Positions 22,980-35,174 of a stretch of DNA of 64,000 nucleotides are shown piece after piece. This stretch comes from Ovis canadensis (Eukaryota > Chordata > Mammalia > Artiodactyla > Bovidae). A program made the translations under genes and the position numbers. The notes below the pieces were generated by a model that saw only the letters and a program-made list of their open reading frames with translations, did no database searches and was not told the origin of the DNA. Each line of letters begins with the position of its first letter. Within the stretch, counting starts at the first letter, position 1. The stretch spans positions 40,211,001 to 40,275,000 of the forward strand of contig NC_091262.1 of the NCBI RefSeq assembly GCF_042477335.2. The letters run 5' to 3'.

Positions 22980-23659
22980 CAGTTCAGTAGCTCAGTTGTG
23001 TCCCACTCTTTGTGACCCCATAGACTGCAGCACGCCAAGCTTCCCTGTAAGTTCCAGTAATTAAAAGCCAAATACTCTGAAGAGATAAAGCCTTCTTTTA
23101 TGAGGAAGACATTTTTATTATTTGCACAATACAATATTGCCAGGCTCCCCTGTCCATCACCAACTCCCAGAGCTTGCTTAAACTCATGTCCATCGACTCA
23201 GTGATGCCATCCAAACATCTCATCATCTGTCGTCCCCTTCTCCTCTTGCCTTCAATCTTTCCCAACATTAGGGTCTTTTCCAGTGAGTCAGTTCTTCACA
23301 TCAGGTGGCCAAAGTATTGGAGTTTCAGCTTCAGCATCAGTCCTCCAATGAATACTCAGGACTGATTTCCTTTAGGATTGACTGGTTGGATCTGCTTGCT
23401 GTCCAAGGGACTCTCAAGAGTCTTCTCCAGCACCACAGTTCAGTTCTTCAGCTCTCAGCTTTCTTTATGGTACACCTGTCACATCCATACTTGACTACTG
23501 GAAAAACCATAGCTTTGACTAGATAAACCTTTGCCAACAAAGTAATGTCTCTGCTTTTTAATATGCTGTGTAGGCATAGCTTTTCTCCCAAGGAGCAAGC
23601 GTCTTTTGATTTTATGGCTGCAGTCACCACCTGCAGTGACTTTAGAGCCCAAAATCACC
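22980..23659 (-). mobile_element. BovB 3' fragment nested in L1
   Basis: Antisense BovB 3' end carrying the C-terminal part of the reverse-transcriptase ORF. It is flanked by a 10-bp target duplication taccattctt (22970-22979 and 23660-23669). It contains a 91-bp foreign segment at 23048-23138. Confidence 0.92.
23048..23138 (+). repeat. Duplicated 91-bp segment inside BovB
   Basis: A non-BovB segment that resembles 21611-21705, about 1.4 kb upstream, in the same orientation with roughly 90% identity by hand alignment. It is bounded by near-identical 14-mers (gccaagcttccctg at 23034-23047, gccaggctcccctg at 23139-23152), which duplicate the BovB sequence. Confidence 0.85.
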
Positions 23660-24643
23660 TACCATTCTTTTGTTCAAAATTACATAAAGGCCCTAGCAAA
23701 TGCACTAGAGTTAAAGAAATGAAAAATCTGTTACGATACAGAAAAATTAAAAGGATAAGTATATTCTAAAGCCACATAATTGTGGCTGCACAGCTACATT
23801 TACCGAAAATCACTCAAATAATGCTTCAAAGGGGGTAGATTTTATGATATGTAGATCATGCCATAATAAACATTTTTAAAAGAAATGAAAAATAAAACTT
23901 AGATTATGGTGTATGGATAAAACACCTGAAAGCATCAACAAATCATTAGATGTAATAAGAATTTAGTTAGGTTGCTGGACACAAAGTCAATATACAAAAA
24001 ATCCTATTTCTATCAGATTAAAATGTTTAAAATTCAATTAAATGCAATAATTACTATAACAGCTTTTAATTACATGTTAATTATAAATTAAATACATATT
24101 AGTATATATTTATGTATTAATAATTTTATTTAATAATTGCAATAACTTAAAATATTGAATAATTGGAAATAATCTAACACATGTTAGACATACTCTGGAA
24201 AAAATCGTAAACTTTTTTGAAGGACATTAGAGAAAAATGAATGAGGACTACACCACGTTAATGGATAAGAAGTCTCATTTTTAATATAGTCTTATCAAAT
24301 AGGCCTATAGGGTTAAATAATTACAACAAAGATCCCAACAGTATTTTTTTTGGAGGGGGGGCAAGGTGATCCTATAATGTGTATGGGGGAGCACAGGGCC
24401 AAGAATAGCCAGGGCAATTGAAGGTGAAAAAGAAGCAGAGACATGCCATACCAGGTAAAAGAATTCCAAATGGGCAGTCCCAAGACTGAAAAGGCCCAGG
24501 CCTTTAGATTCCAAAGTCTAGAAAGCCTTTCATGATTTCAACTCTGGCCCCTGTCAGCGGCTGCTTCAGTATTCTGTACTCATCTGCTAAGAGCCATATA
24601 ATTACTGCTTGAAACCACAAAGGAATACATTTGTAATCATAGC

Positions 24644-24765
24644 GGGACTTCCCTGGTGGTCCAGTGGTTAAAATTCTGACTTCCAGTCATGGGGCGTGGA
24701 TTTGATCCCTGGTTGGGGAATTAAGATCCCACAAGTCACACAGTGCAGCCAAAAAATAAATAATA
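24644..24765 (+). mobile_element. CHR-2-type SINE
   Basis: Complete sense element from gggacttccctggtggtcc to a simple A-rich (aaat)n tail. Confidence 0.92.
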
Positions 24766-24970
24766 AAAATTAAACTTTCATGGTAAAAAAATAACATACC
24801 TGGTGACAAACTGGGGGAGACATTATAATAAACCATATGACATGTAAAAATATAATAATCAAATGATGAGGCACCCTTTATCAAAGGGTACAGGAGGTGA
24901 AGAGAGTATCTTAAGGGATTATTGTCCATAATAATCACAGATTCAAATAATCAAGTGATTATATCAAGTA

Positions 24971-27900
24971 TCAGTTCAGCTCAGTCATGTACGACTCTTT
25001 GTGACCCCATGGACTGTAGCATGCCAGGCTTCCCTGTCCATCACTAACTCCCAGAGCTTGCTCAAACTCATGTCCATCGATTCAGTGATGCCGTCCAAAC
25101 ATCTCATCCTCTGTCGTCCCCTTTTCTGCCTTCAATCTTTTTCAGTATGAGGGTCTTTTCTAGTGAGTCAGTTCTTCACATCAGGTGGCCAAAGTATTGG
25201 AGTTTCAGCTTCAGCATCAGTCCTTCCAGTCAATATTCAGGACTGATTTCCTTTAGGTAAACTGGTTGGATCTGCTTGCAGTCCAAGGGACTCTTCAAGA
25301 GTCTTCTCCAACATCACAGTTCTTCAGTGCTCAGCTTTCTTTATGGTCCAACTCTCACATCCATACTTGACTACTGGAAAAAACCGTAGCTTTGACTAGA
25401 TGGACTTTTGTCAGCAAAATAATGTCTTTGCTTTTTAATATGCTGTGTAGGTTGGTCATAGCTTTTCTCCCAAGGAGCAAAAGTCTTTTAATTTTATGGC
25501 TGCAGTCACCATCTGCAGTCATTTTGGAGGGCCCCCCCCCCAATAAAATCTCATGGTTTCTATTGTTTCCTCATCTATTTGCCATGAAGTGATTGGACTG
25601 AATGCCATGATCTTAGTTTTCTGAATGTTGAGTTTTAAGTCAACTTTTTCACTCTCCTCACTTTCATCAAGAGGCTCTTTAGTTCTTCTCTTTCTGTCAT
25701 AAGGGTAGTGACATCTGCATAGCTGAGGTTATTGATATTTCTCTCAGCAATCTTGATTCCAGCTTGTGCTTCATGCAGCCCAGCATTTTGCATGATGTAC
25801 TCTGCGTATAAGTTAAATAAGAAGGGTGACAATATGCAGCCTTGACGGATTGCTTTCCCGATTTGGAGCCAGTCTGTTGTTCCATGTCCAGTTCTAACTG
25901 CTGCTTCCTGACCTGCATACAGATTTCTCAGGAAGCAGGTCAGGTGGTCTGGTATTCCCATCTCTTTCAGAATTTTACATAGTTTGTTGTGATCCACATG
26001 GTCAAAGGCTTTGGTGTAGTCAATGAAGCAGAAGTAGATGTTTTTCTGGAACTCTCTTGCTTTTTCGATGATCCAACAGATGTTGGCAATTTGACCTCTG
26101 GTTCCTCTGCGTTTTCTAAATCCAGCTTGAACATCTGGAAGTTCATGGTTCACAGACTGTTGAAGCCTGGCTTGGAGAATTTTGAGCATTACTTTGCTAG
26201 CATGTGAGATGAGTGCAATTGTGTGGTAGTTTGAACATTCTTTGGAATTGCCTTTCCTTGGGATTGGAATGAAAACTGACCTTTGCCAGTCCTGTGGCCA
26301 CTGCTGAGTTTTCCAAATTTGCTGGCATATTGACTGCAGCACTTTCACAGCATCATCTTTCAGGATTTTAAATAGCTCCACTGGAATTCCATTACCTCTA
26401 CTAGCTTTCTTCGTAGTGATGTTTCCTAAGGCCCCCTTGACTTCGCATTCCAGGATGTCTGACTCTAGGTGAGTGATCACACCATTGTGGTTATCTGGGT
26501 CATGAAGATCTTTTTTGTACTTCGGTGTGTTCTTGACACCTTTTCTTAGTATCTTCTGCATCTATTAGGTCCATGCCATTTCTGTCCTTTATTGTGCCCA
26601 TCTTTGTATGAAATGTTCCCTTGGTATCTAATTTTCTTGAAGAGATCTCTAGCCTTCCCATTCTGTTCTTTTCCTCTATTTCTTTGCATTGATCACTAAG
26701 GAAGGCTTTCTGATCTATCCTTGCTATTCTTTGGAGCTCTGCATTCAAATGGATATATCTTTCCTTTTCTCCTTTGCCTTTCACGTCTCTTCTTTTCACA
26801 CCTATTTGTAAGGCCTCCTCAGACAACCATTTTGCCCTTTTGCTTTTCTTTTTCTTGGGGATGGTCTTGATCACTGCCTCCTGTACAGTGTCATGAACCT
26901 CCACCCATAGTTCTTCAGGCACTCTGTCTATCAGATCTAATCCTTTGAATCTATTTGTTCTTCCACTTCCACACATTATACTTCCGCTGTATAATCATAA
27001 GGGATTTGATTTAGGTCATACCTGAATGGTCTAGTGGTTTTCCCTACTTTCTTTAGTTTAAGTTTGAGTTTGGCAATAAGGAGTTCATGATCTGAGCCAC
27101 AGTCAGCTCCCTGTCTTGTTTTTGCTGACTCTATAGAGCTTCACCATCTTTGGCTGCAAAGACCATCTGGTGATGTCCGTGTGTAGAGTCTTCTCTTGTG
27201 TGTTGGAAGAGGATGTTTGCTATGACCAGTGTGTTCTCTTGGCAAAACTCTATTAGCCTTTGCCCTGCTTCATTTTGCACTCCAAGGCCAAATTTACCTA
27301 TTACTCCAGGTATCTCTTGACTTCCTACTTTTGCATTCCAGTCCTCTATAATGAAAAGGACATCTCTTTTTGGGTATTAGTTCTAGAAGGTCTTGTAAGT
27401 CTTCATAGACCTGTTGAATTTCAGCTTCTTCAGCATTACTGGTTGGGGCATAGACTTGGATTACCGTGATACTGAATGGTTTGCCTTGGGAATGAACAGA
27501 GATCATTCTGTCGTTTTTGAGATTGCATCCAAGTACTGAATTTTGGACTCTTTTGTTGACTGTGATAGCTACTCCATTTCTTCTAAGGGATTCTTGCCCA
27601 CAGTAGTAGACATAAGGGTCATTTGAGTTAAATTCACCCATTCCAGTCCATTTTAGTTTGCTGATTCCTAAAATGTCAATGTTCACTCTTGCCATCTCCT
27701 GTTTGACCACTTCCAATTTGCCTTGATTAATGGACCTAATATTCCAGGTTCCTATGCAATATTGATCTTTACAGCATTGGACTTTACTTACATCACCCAT
27801 CACATCCACTACTGGGTGTTGTTTTTGCTTTGGCTTCATCCCTTCATTCTTTCTGGAGTTATTTCTCCACTGATCTCCAGTAGCATATTGGGCTCCTACC

Positions 27901-28128
27901 GACCTGGGGAGTTCATCTTTCAATGTCCTATCTTTTTGCCTTTTCATACTGTTCATGGGGTTCTCAAGGCAAGAATACTGAAGTAGTTTGCCATTCCCTT
28001 CTCCAGTGGACATGTTTTGTTGGAACTTTGCACCATGACCCATCCATCTTGGGTGGCCCTACATGGCATGGACCATATTTTCATTGAGTTAGACAAGGCT
28101 GTAGTCCATGTGATCAGTTTGGTCATAT
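24971..28128 (-). mobile_element. Near full-length BovB LINE
   Basis: A 3.16-kb element, close to the usual BovB length, with a 10-bp target duplication (atatcaagta at 24961-24970, atatcaaata at 28129-28138). From its 5' end on the minus strand it has an endonuclease domain (27294-28043; GTWNIRSI and LGISKLKWTGMGEFNS visible), a middle part (26500-26976), and a reverse transcriptase (25635-26561; AGFRKRRGTR and FIDYTKAFDHVDHNKL visible). The ORF is broken into at least three frames. The catalytic YADD box reads YADV at 25710-25721, so the polymerase would be dead even if the frame were intact. BovB is the LINE thought to have spread horizontally between reptiles and ruminants. Confidence 0.95.
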
Positions 28129-28319
28129 ATATCAAATATATATACATTTCAGTAATGGAATGCCATTTTATATTATAAAGTGGGTACAAATATTTATTTG
28201 AACAGGTTGTTCGATATTTATTTGAAGAGATTATTGCCCCGAATAATCACTTATAGATTTAATCAAATAATCTAATGGATATATTAAAAAATACATGTAA
28301 ACAATTAAATGCTAGAAAG

Positions 28320-29363
28320 GTAGTGCCAAAGAATGCTCAAACTACCACACAATTGCACTCATCTCACATGCTAGTAAAGTGATGCTCAAAATTCTCCAAG
28401 CCAGGCTTCAGGAATATGTGAACTGTGAACTCCCTGATGTTCAAGCTGGTTTTAGAAAAGGCAGAGGAACCAGAGATCAAATTGCCAGCATCCACTGGAT
28501 CATGGAAAAAGCAAGAGAGTTCCAGAAAAACATCTATTTCTGCTTTATTGACTATGCCAAAGCCTTTGACTGTGTGGATCACAATAAACTGTGGAAAATT
28601 CTGAAAGAGATGGGAATACCAGACCACCTGACCTGCCTCTTGAGAAACCTATATGCAGGTCAGGAAGCAACAGTTAGAACTGGACATGGAACAACAGACT
28701 GGTTCCAAATAGGAAAAGGAGTATGTCAAAGCTGTGTATTGTCACCCTGCTTATTTAACTTATGTGCAGAGTACATCATGAGAAACGCTGGGCTGGAAGA
28801 AGCACAAGCTGGAATCAGGATTGCCGGGAGAAATATCAATAACCTCAGATGTACAGGTGACACCACCTTTATGGCAGAAAGTGAAGAGGAACTAAAGAAC
28901 CTCCTGATGAAAGTAAAAGAGGAGAGTGAAAAACTTGGCTTAAAACTCAACATTCAGAAAACTAAGATCTCAGCATCCAGGATCACTTCATGGCAAATAG
29001 TTGGGAAAACAATGGAAACAGTGAGAGACTCTCCTTTTTTGGGCTCGAAAATGACTGCAGATGGTGACTGCAGCCATGAAATTAAAAGACACTTGCTCCT
29101 TGGAAGGAAAGTTATGACCAACCTAGACAGCATATTAAAAAGCAGAGACATTACTTTGCCAACAAATGTCCATCTAGTCAAGGCTATGGTTTTTCCAGTA
29201 GTCATGTGTGGATGTGAGAGTTGAACTATAAAGAAAGCTGAGCACCAAAGAATTGATGCTTTTGAACTGTGGTGTTGGAGAAAACTCTTGAGAGTCCCTT
29301 GGACTGCAAGGAGATCCAACCAGTCCATCCTAAAGGAGATCAGTCCTGGGTGTTCATTGGAAG
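28320..29363 (+). mobile_element. BovB LINE, left part, split by a retrovirus
   Basis: 5'-truncated sense BovB beginning within the reverse-transcriptase ORF. The open frame 28379-29224 (281 residues) shows AGFRKGRGTRDQIASIHWI and FIDYAKAFDCVDHNKLWKIL. The YADD region reads CTGD at about 28851-28862, so the catalytic site is lost. The element stops at the retroviral insertion at 29364 and resumes at 35659. Confidence 0.95.
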
Positions 29364-29847
29364 TGTTGCAGGAAGGCAGACCCCTTCCAGGGACTGAAAC
29401 TGGGCTCTTGTCTAACACTGGGAAATGAATTGTCCAAGGAGACACATGTACTGACAAAGCAAGAGATTTTATTGGGAAAGGGCACCCGGGTGGAGAGCAG
29501 TAGGGTAAGGAAACCCAGGAGAACTGCTCTGCCGCGTGGCTCGCAGTCTTGGGTTTTATGGTGATGGAATTAGTTTCCCGGTGGTCTTTGGCCAGTCACT
29601 CTAATTTAGAGTCTTTCCTGGTGGCGCACGCATCGCTCAGCCAAGATAGACGCTAGCGAGAGGGATTCCGGGAAGTGGACAGACACGCAGTGTCTCCTTT
29701 AGACCTTTCCTGAACTCTCCCAGTTGGTGGTGGCTTATTAGTTCCGTATTCCTTATCAAGATCTCCTGTCGTAAAACAACCCATGCAAATGGTTACTATG
29801 GTGCCTGGCCAGGGTGGGCGGTGTCAATCAGTGTGCTTCCCCTAACA
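29364..29847 (-). repeat. 3' LTR of endogenous retrovirus
   Basis: 484 bp, TG...CA ends, matching the partner LTR at 35175-35658 base for base in length, with about 33 mismatches counted by hand (roughly 93% identity). Read on the minus strand it has a TATA-like CATAAAAC at 29553-29560 and AATAAA at 29468-29473, giving a U3-R-U5 order that fixes orientation as minus. A purine tract (29849-29857) abuts its U3 end. Confidence 0.95.
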
Positions 29848-29899
29848 ACTCCCCCTTGAGAGAGTTCATACTCAAGACACTTCTTGGGAATTGGGTCAG

Positions 29900-30130
29900 A
29901 GGTCTCTTTCTTCTGTAACTTCTTTCTTCCTGCTGTGCATGGGCGTAGGCCTGCCTAGCAGAGCAGAAGTCTCTCTCTACCTGATGTAAGTTGGGGTGTT
30001 CCACATCTGAAACCAGCTGCCACCCTTGTAGTAACAGCAATTTAGTTTGAAACTGTTGGCCCCGCTCAGAGATGAAATAGACGAGGGCCAAACAGGAGAC
30101 CTAACAGGATGGTCATCTCTGGTCCTCGGA
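29900..30130 (-). pseudogene. Endogenous retrovirus env remnant (transmembrane end)
   Basis: On the minus strand, a hydrophobic ILLGLLFGP-like segment (about 30090-30120) is followed, after a frame change, by a tail of the form F-I-x-x-R-x-x-x-x-Q-x-x-L-L-L-x-Q. This is the layout of gammaretroviral envelope C-termini: membrane anchor, then a short cytoplasmic tail. It sits just before the 3' LTR, as expected. The frame is broken and the rest of env is not readable. Confidence 0.5.
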
Positions 30131-32389
30131 AACAGAAGGCAACATTTGGGGTGAGTGTTGCAGGGTTTGTGACCCTTTTTGATTGGTGGTGGTGAGGCAA
30201 CAGAGCTGTGCTCCAGGAATCTTGTGTTCAGTCTGAAGTTACCATCCTCCACCTGGGTGGGGGCTCAAAGAGATTGTTATGCATATTTCTTTGAGAAGGA
30301 ACCAGGACTCTGTCAGGAGGCTGTACAAACCTTTGATTGTTTTTCCTGTTTCTGTATCCCCTCCCTTCCCTGATTAGCAGTTGTTTGAATCCACCCTTTG
30401 GAACTCAGGGAAGGTCAGGGAGGCTGAATGAAGCCTATATCCTACAGACAAGCAATGGAGAACACAGAACAGATCTGTACTGCAGAGCCCCGCAGAGTTC
30501 TACTCAGTTTTACTTTAAGGAACTAGGCAACTATGACTATAATAACTTCCTGTCAAAATGGAGCACAGGCCTGCCTCAGCTTGGAATATGGACACTGAAT
30601 TGGAAGTATTCCTGAGTTCCCAGTCCTAGATCTGAGCCTTGTATGATTAAAATCTCAATCCCTTGGTCTGCCATTTTGGTGTAACAGACCCAGTTAGAAG
30701 TAGTTGGAGGAGTGATAACTGGAATTTAGTAGACAAAATAAATCTCATTTCTTTTTAGAAGAATAGGGTCTCAAGCCTATTCAGACCTGGCACTTCAGGG
30801 AGACTTGTAGCCAGGTAGCCAGTTGCCTAGTTCTATAAAAAGTAAGGTCACTAGCTTCCAGCAGACATTGTTTTGAAAATGGCAGCATCCAAGCCTGACA
30901 CGACTCAGAAAACTCAAGTGTTCAGCAATACAAGGTCTAATCTGAAAGTACACCCATAGCATCACCTAGTTATTTCCCAGGATATCTGAACCATAGCTAC
31001 TCTATTTGACTTTTAATTGTAAACTTTTCCTTAATAGCCAAAGCAGATTTCACCGTTAATGACGTCAGTGTTTCTCTAGTTATGAGAAGATGCAAGAATT
31101 GGGACTCATAAAATCTTCTCCTGAAAAGATCTGACTATCTGATGGCCTGTTCTGCCAGTTTTTCCCAGAGCACAGGGTGCCTCATCCCTGATTTTTACCA
31201 TGAACTCCTTTCAGGGGCGTTGAAAGTCAGCAGTTGCAGCGGCCATGACTTAATCTTTGTAGATGCAGATGGCGAGTGTCAGTCTTCAGTTGGCAGAGCC
31301 CCTTTTTGCTCATAAACTTGACCATGATTTTGAAGGGGGCATTTCATGACCATTTCATCCCATGGTGCTGAGAATGTCCATTCTCAGGTTTGGCAAAGAT
31401 TTTGTTGACAGGCCACTCAATGTGCTGTTACTGGACTAGGCCATAAAACAGTATCCAGAATTCTCTGGACCACCTGTCTTACTAGCTTCTACGTCCAGGA
31501 AAATATTCCCTCTTGTTGCTTCTTCCCATATCTAGAGTTACACTGTTACCATCATCGATCTCATATGGGACTATATATTATTCTATTAGAGGCCTCAGAC
31601 ACACATTTGACAGTGTAAGAAACAGCAGGTTTGTAAAACAGGTGAAATACAAATAACATAGCCAGCAGTATTAGTAAAGTCACAAGTAAGACTTAAGTTA
31701 AGAGCTTCCATTAGATATAGCCCAGTCATTTCAGATGTATCTCAGGTCATCTGACTTAGCCTGCTCTGTAGAATCTTTATCTTCCAGGGAAATTATGTAT
31801 TGGCACTGTCTATAAGGCACATAGCCCAGTTTTCTAGTGTTACTAGATTGATTGTATGATTAAATTGTTTCCAACACAGAGGAGACCTTAAGCCTAAATT
31901 ACTATAGCCTGGTGTTATCTATATAAATCCATCTCATAATTGTGGGAGATTTTTTCCTCCTTTGCTGACACTTTTCTTGTTGCTCTGATTGAGCTTGAGT
32001 AATAGAAGCTCAAATTTATGGCCAGAGTCAGAGCAGGCATTATTAATTGGCCCTCGTGAGGGGATCCCATCTAGTAATATCACAATAACCTGAATATGAC
32101 TATAATTTTTAAGTAAATTTTCTCAGGGCCAACCAGTTAGAGTCTTGTAGTAGAGAAATTTAACAAGGTAACCCAGAACTAGACACAGGTAATTGGCCAC
32201 AAACCCAACAATTGAATTGATTTTTAAAACCAGCATAGGATCAGGCCTATGATAGAAAAGCATTTGACTTATATGCAAAGGTCTAAGAAGTCAAGAAAAC
32301 ATAAATGCTCATACGAATCAGGTCCAGCATCTTGGGGAGGCTGTCTACCTCTGATGTCGTCCTCTTCTCATCCTGGTATAGCGTAGTTT

Positions 32390-32490
32390 CTCCTGATAAA
32401 AAAGCCCTTCCATCCATGTTGGAGACAGTCCCTTAAATTATGTCTTTTTCCGGTCCTGGTTGCAGGTCATGAGGCATCTGATCTTCATCC
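32390..32490 (-). pseudogene. Endogenous retrovirus pol remnant (integrase C-terminus)
   Basis: Two short stretches in different frames, HDLQPG and RDCLQHGWKG, fall in the order and spacing of the integrase C-terminal segment of gammaretroviruses (a QPG turn, then a W-K-G-P-like motif). A stop and a frameshift separate them. Confidence 0.5.
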
Positions 32491-33079
32491 AAAGATAGAT
32501 TACTGAGATGAGCTTCAGAAACAAACTTAGGTGTCTTTAAGAATTCAATTAAATTTTACATTAATATCACATAACAGCAAAGAACTATCTAAGAGATGAG
32601 TCTTACTAGATGCAGACCTCCATTAACAAACTGGGATCTAACACTTTTGAAATATCTTTTTCTCCCTAAAGTTACCCTCATTTTTATCAAGTATAACCAA
32701 ATTAAGGCTAGTTTGTTTGCAAAATAGGTCTGTTCTCACTAATTTTGGTCTGATGATTTATATAACCATAATTGATTATAGGATTTTATTTTGCTGAAAC
32801 ATTTATAGAGTCTCAGACTGAACTTTTAAAATAAAACAGGACTGGGAAACTCACACCAAAGGCTTATCACAGATTTTGCCTAACAAATCTAGGTGAATTC
32901 TTCCCTTTTTAAGGTCTCAAAAATTGCTTGAGATTTTTGTACCTGTGAGATAACCTTCCTAACTCATTTGATAAACTTACTGGAAACCTAAGAATTTCCA
33001 ATTTTTGGAGGAGTCAGATAGAGAGAAAATACAATTGTTTTGTTTATAATGTTTAATTTTACCAAAGTATTGTCATAAT

Positions 33080-33260
33080 TAGTTTGAGAGGAAGGTTTTC
33101 CCTACTCCCTGAAAACATAAGATTCAAACCCATAATTTTTCAGACAGAAACCATAAACGGTATAAGCATATTTGCTGGTTCATTCAGTCCCTCTGCTAGC
33201 TTTTGTGTAGTTACCAGGTTTTCCATTAGAATACCAGGACATATCAGAATGTTAAGAACT
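33080..33260 (-). pseudogene. Possible RNase H remnant of the retrovirus pol
   Basis: Minus-strand translation gives a WYSNG-like segment and, downstream, a KYAY...KNYGF spacing resembling the retroviral RNase H motifs WYTDGS and SRYAF...RGF. Stops interrupt it. The match is weak and based on order and spacing. Confidence 0.35.
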
Positions 33261-35154
33261 CCATATAATTTCTAGGATATCTGTATTAGTAATTTTACCA
33301 TACATTATAACATGAGCGGATTTATCACTCATTTGATAATCTTTTTCATGCAATTTAACCAACCAAATAGTCACAGTTTAGTATCTCTCTTTGGGATGTT
33401 TCAGGGGCCCTCTGAAACACCCCAGAGTTAGCTAGAGGTCAAAGGAACTTCAAAAGAATTCGATTTAGGAAGTTTTCTCAAAAAGATCAATTAAAAGGGT
33501 TTAGAACATTTGGTCAGATTTAGTCAGTGTTGATGGGTGTATCATTTAGCTTGTTGATATGTCACAATGGGAGTAAATACCAAGGCTCAAGGTCTAGTGA
33601 AAGTCAGCTCCGCCGTCTTGGACCTAATTGGCTCTAACCAGTTTTCCTATGGCTGTGTCATTCCTAACAAAATCAATTTATCTAACTAATTGTAAATGTT
33701 TCAAAATCTTATTTTATTTGGAAATGACCTAACTATTCAATAGACTTCCAACACTTAGCACAGTTAGCACAACCCTTAGAAATTTAAGTTACGCCAATCT
33801 GGAGAGACTATTTTAGACAGATATTCCTAAAGAATAATTATCCTTAATAGAGTTTATATAAAAGCTCATATCTCATTGACATTTTTAGAAGTTTCTTCAC
33901 TCGAGGTAATTTCTTTGTTGGCAAACTTGTAACAGATATAATATTTAACTTATATTAAACTTAGGTACAATGAAAATATTCTACTTAATGTTAATTACTC
34001 TAAGACATGTCTATATTAGATAGGTCAACAAACAAACATTAATATCAGGTATTTAATACTGAATATTTCCCAGTTCACATGAACCTGGAATTTATTGTTT
34101 AATTTAGAATTATTTGATTTGTAAGCACTTACCTTTTTGTAAGCCAATTAAATAGAGCTCATTTACAAATTAACTTCAAAAATATTACCCAGAGACAAAG
34201 ACATACCACAACATATTTAGACAGACACAGTGCAAGACCTAGCTTCATTTTCTAAGTTTAGTCATCAATTAGATATTACAATATAAAATTTACTAGTTTA
34301 TAAAAAAACAGTTAAATAAAAATTTTAAAGTCTTTTTCCCCTTTTCCCTCAGTGTCAGGAGTTAAAGATGGTCTAGATAAGTGTTCCTGAGAGCCCTGGT
34401 CTCAGGGCACAGGGAAAGAAAATCAAGTTCTAACAAAATGGTGGCAGGTCTAAACCAAATGGTGGCCAGACAAAGCAAAATGGCCATCAAAAATCACAAC
34501 ACAGAACACGGAGTTAAAACACACACATAAACCTGGCAGTCCTCATCAGACACTCCCTTAAATACAAGAATACAGTCTCTCAGAAATCCTCCTATAGAGA
34601 CACAGAACTTCAGATCCAAGTACTAACATCAAAGATTTCAAGGGAGGAAAGGAAGCCAGGTTGAAAGAAGGGGGAGGAGGCGGGAGGGGGGGGCAAAAGG
34701 GGTGGCCTTACAGACATCTCCTGCCACCTGCAGATACCCAGGCATTATGGGACTTTACCCTGGGCCTCCAGAGAACGGAGGACAGGAACTCGGCCCTACC
34801 AGAAATCAGACCAGACCAAACCAGAATTCGAGTTCTCTGCCAAGAGGAGGTGGTCAGTCTCCAATCCTCAGCTCAAGCTGAGGCCCTTCAACCAGATTCC
34901 TGCATCCAGGACCGGGAGACTAGAAAAACAGGGAAGGATAGGAAGGGTTAAGGAGAGGAAAGAGAGAGGGAAGGAGGGAGAGGTCAATAAAGTCTCTCAT
35001 TCCTTACTGGTCGGGGCACTCTGGCCAAATGTCTGCGTGGAGGAGACCAGGGACAAAAGGGTCCCAGTTGCAGCCGCTGGGTCTGGTCCATGGGTAGGCA
35101 AGCTGGCCCCTGAGTACCCCGAGTGGTCAGGATATCAGTCTCAGTGAAGAAGAG

Positions 35155-35172
35155 GTCCCACCAGAGTTGCCA
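35155..35172 (-). promoter_or_regulatory. Retroviral primer-binding site, tRNA-Arg type
   Basis: Eighteen bases, separated from the 5' LTR by two bases. Their + strand reading ends in gccagagttgcca-like tRNA 3' sequence including CCA. By memory the nearest tRNA is Arg(UCU), two mismatches. Other assignments fit worse. Confidence 0.6.
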
Positions 35173-35174
35173 TT

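Larger units (their letters stand above)
22610..24520 (+). mobile_element. L1 ORF2 3' half, with nested insertions
   Basis: Sense L1 ORF2 sequence is recognisable at 22624-22818 (ggaaaatcatatgatcttct onward, the reverse-transcriptase region), 22933-22979, 23660-24330, and 24360-24520 (gggccaagaatagccagggc, the ORF2 C-terminal region). It is interrupted by a CHR-2-type SINE and a BovB fragment. Stops and frameshifts make it non-functional. The AT-rich middle (24000-24150) is badly decayed. Confidence 0.75.

Noticed and set aside
28379-29224. 281-codon reverse-transcriptase frame as a functional gene
   Set aside because: It is a 5'-truncated BovB with an altered catalytic YADD box and a retrovirus inserted before its 3' end.
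34661-34951. 96-codon + strand frame inside the provirus as a gene
   Set aside because: It runs antisense to the provirus in the leader region and is purine-rich low-complexity sequence. It has no match to a retroviral protein.
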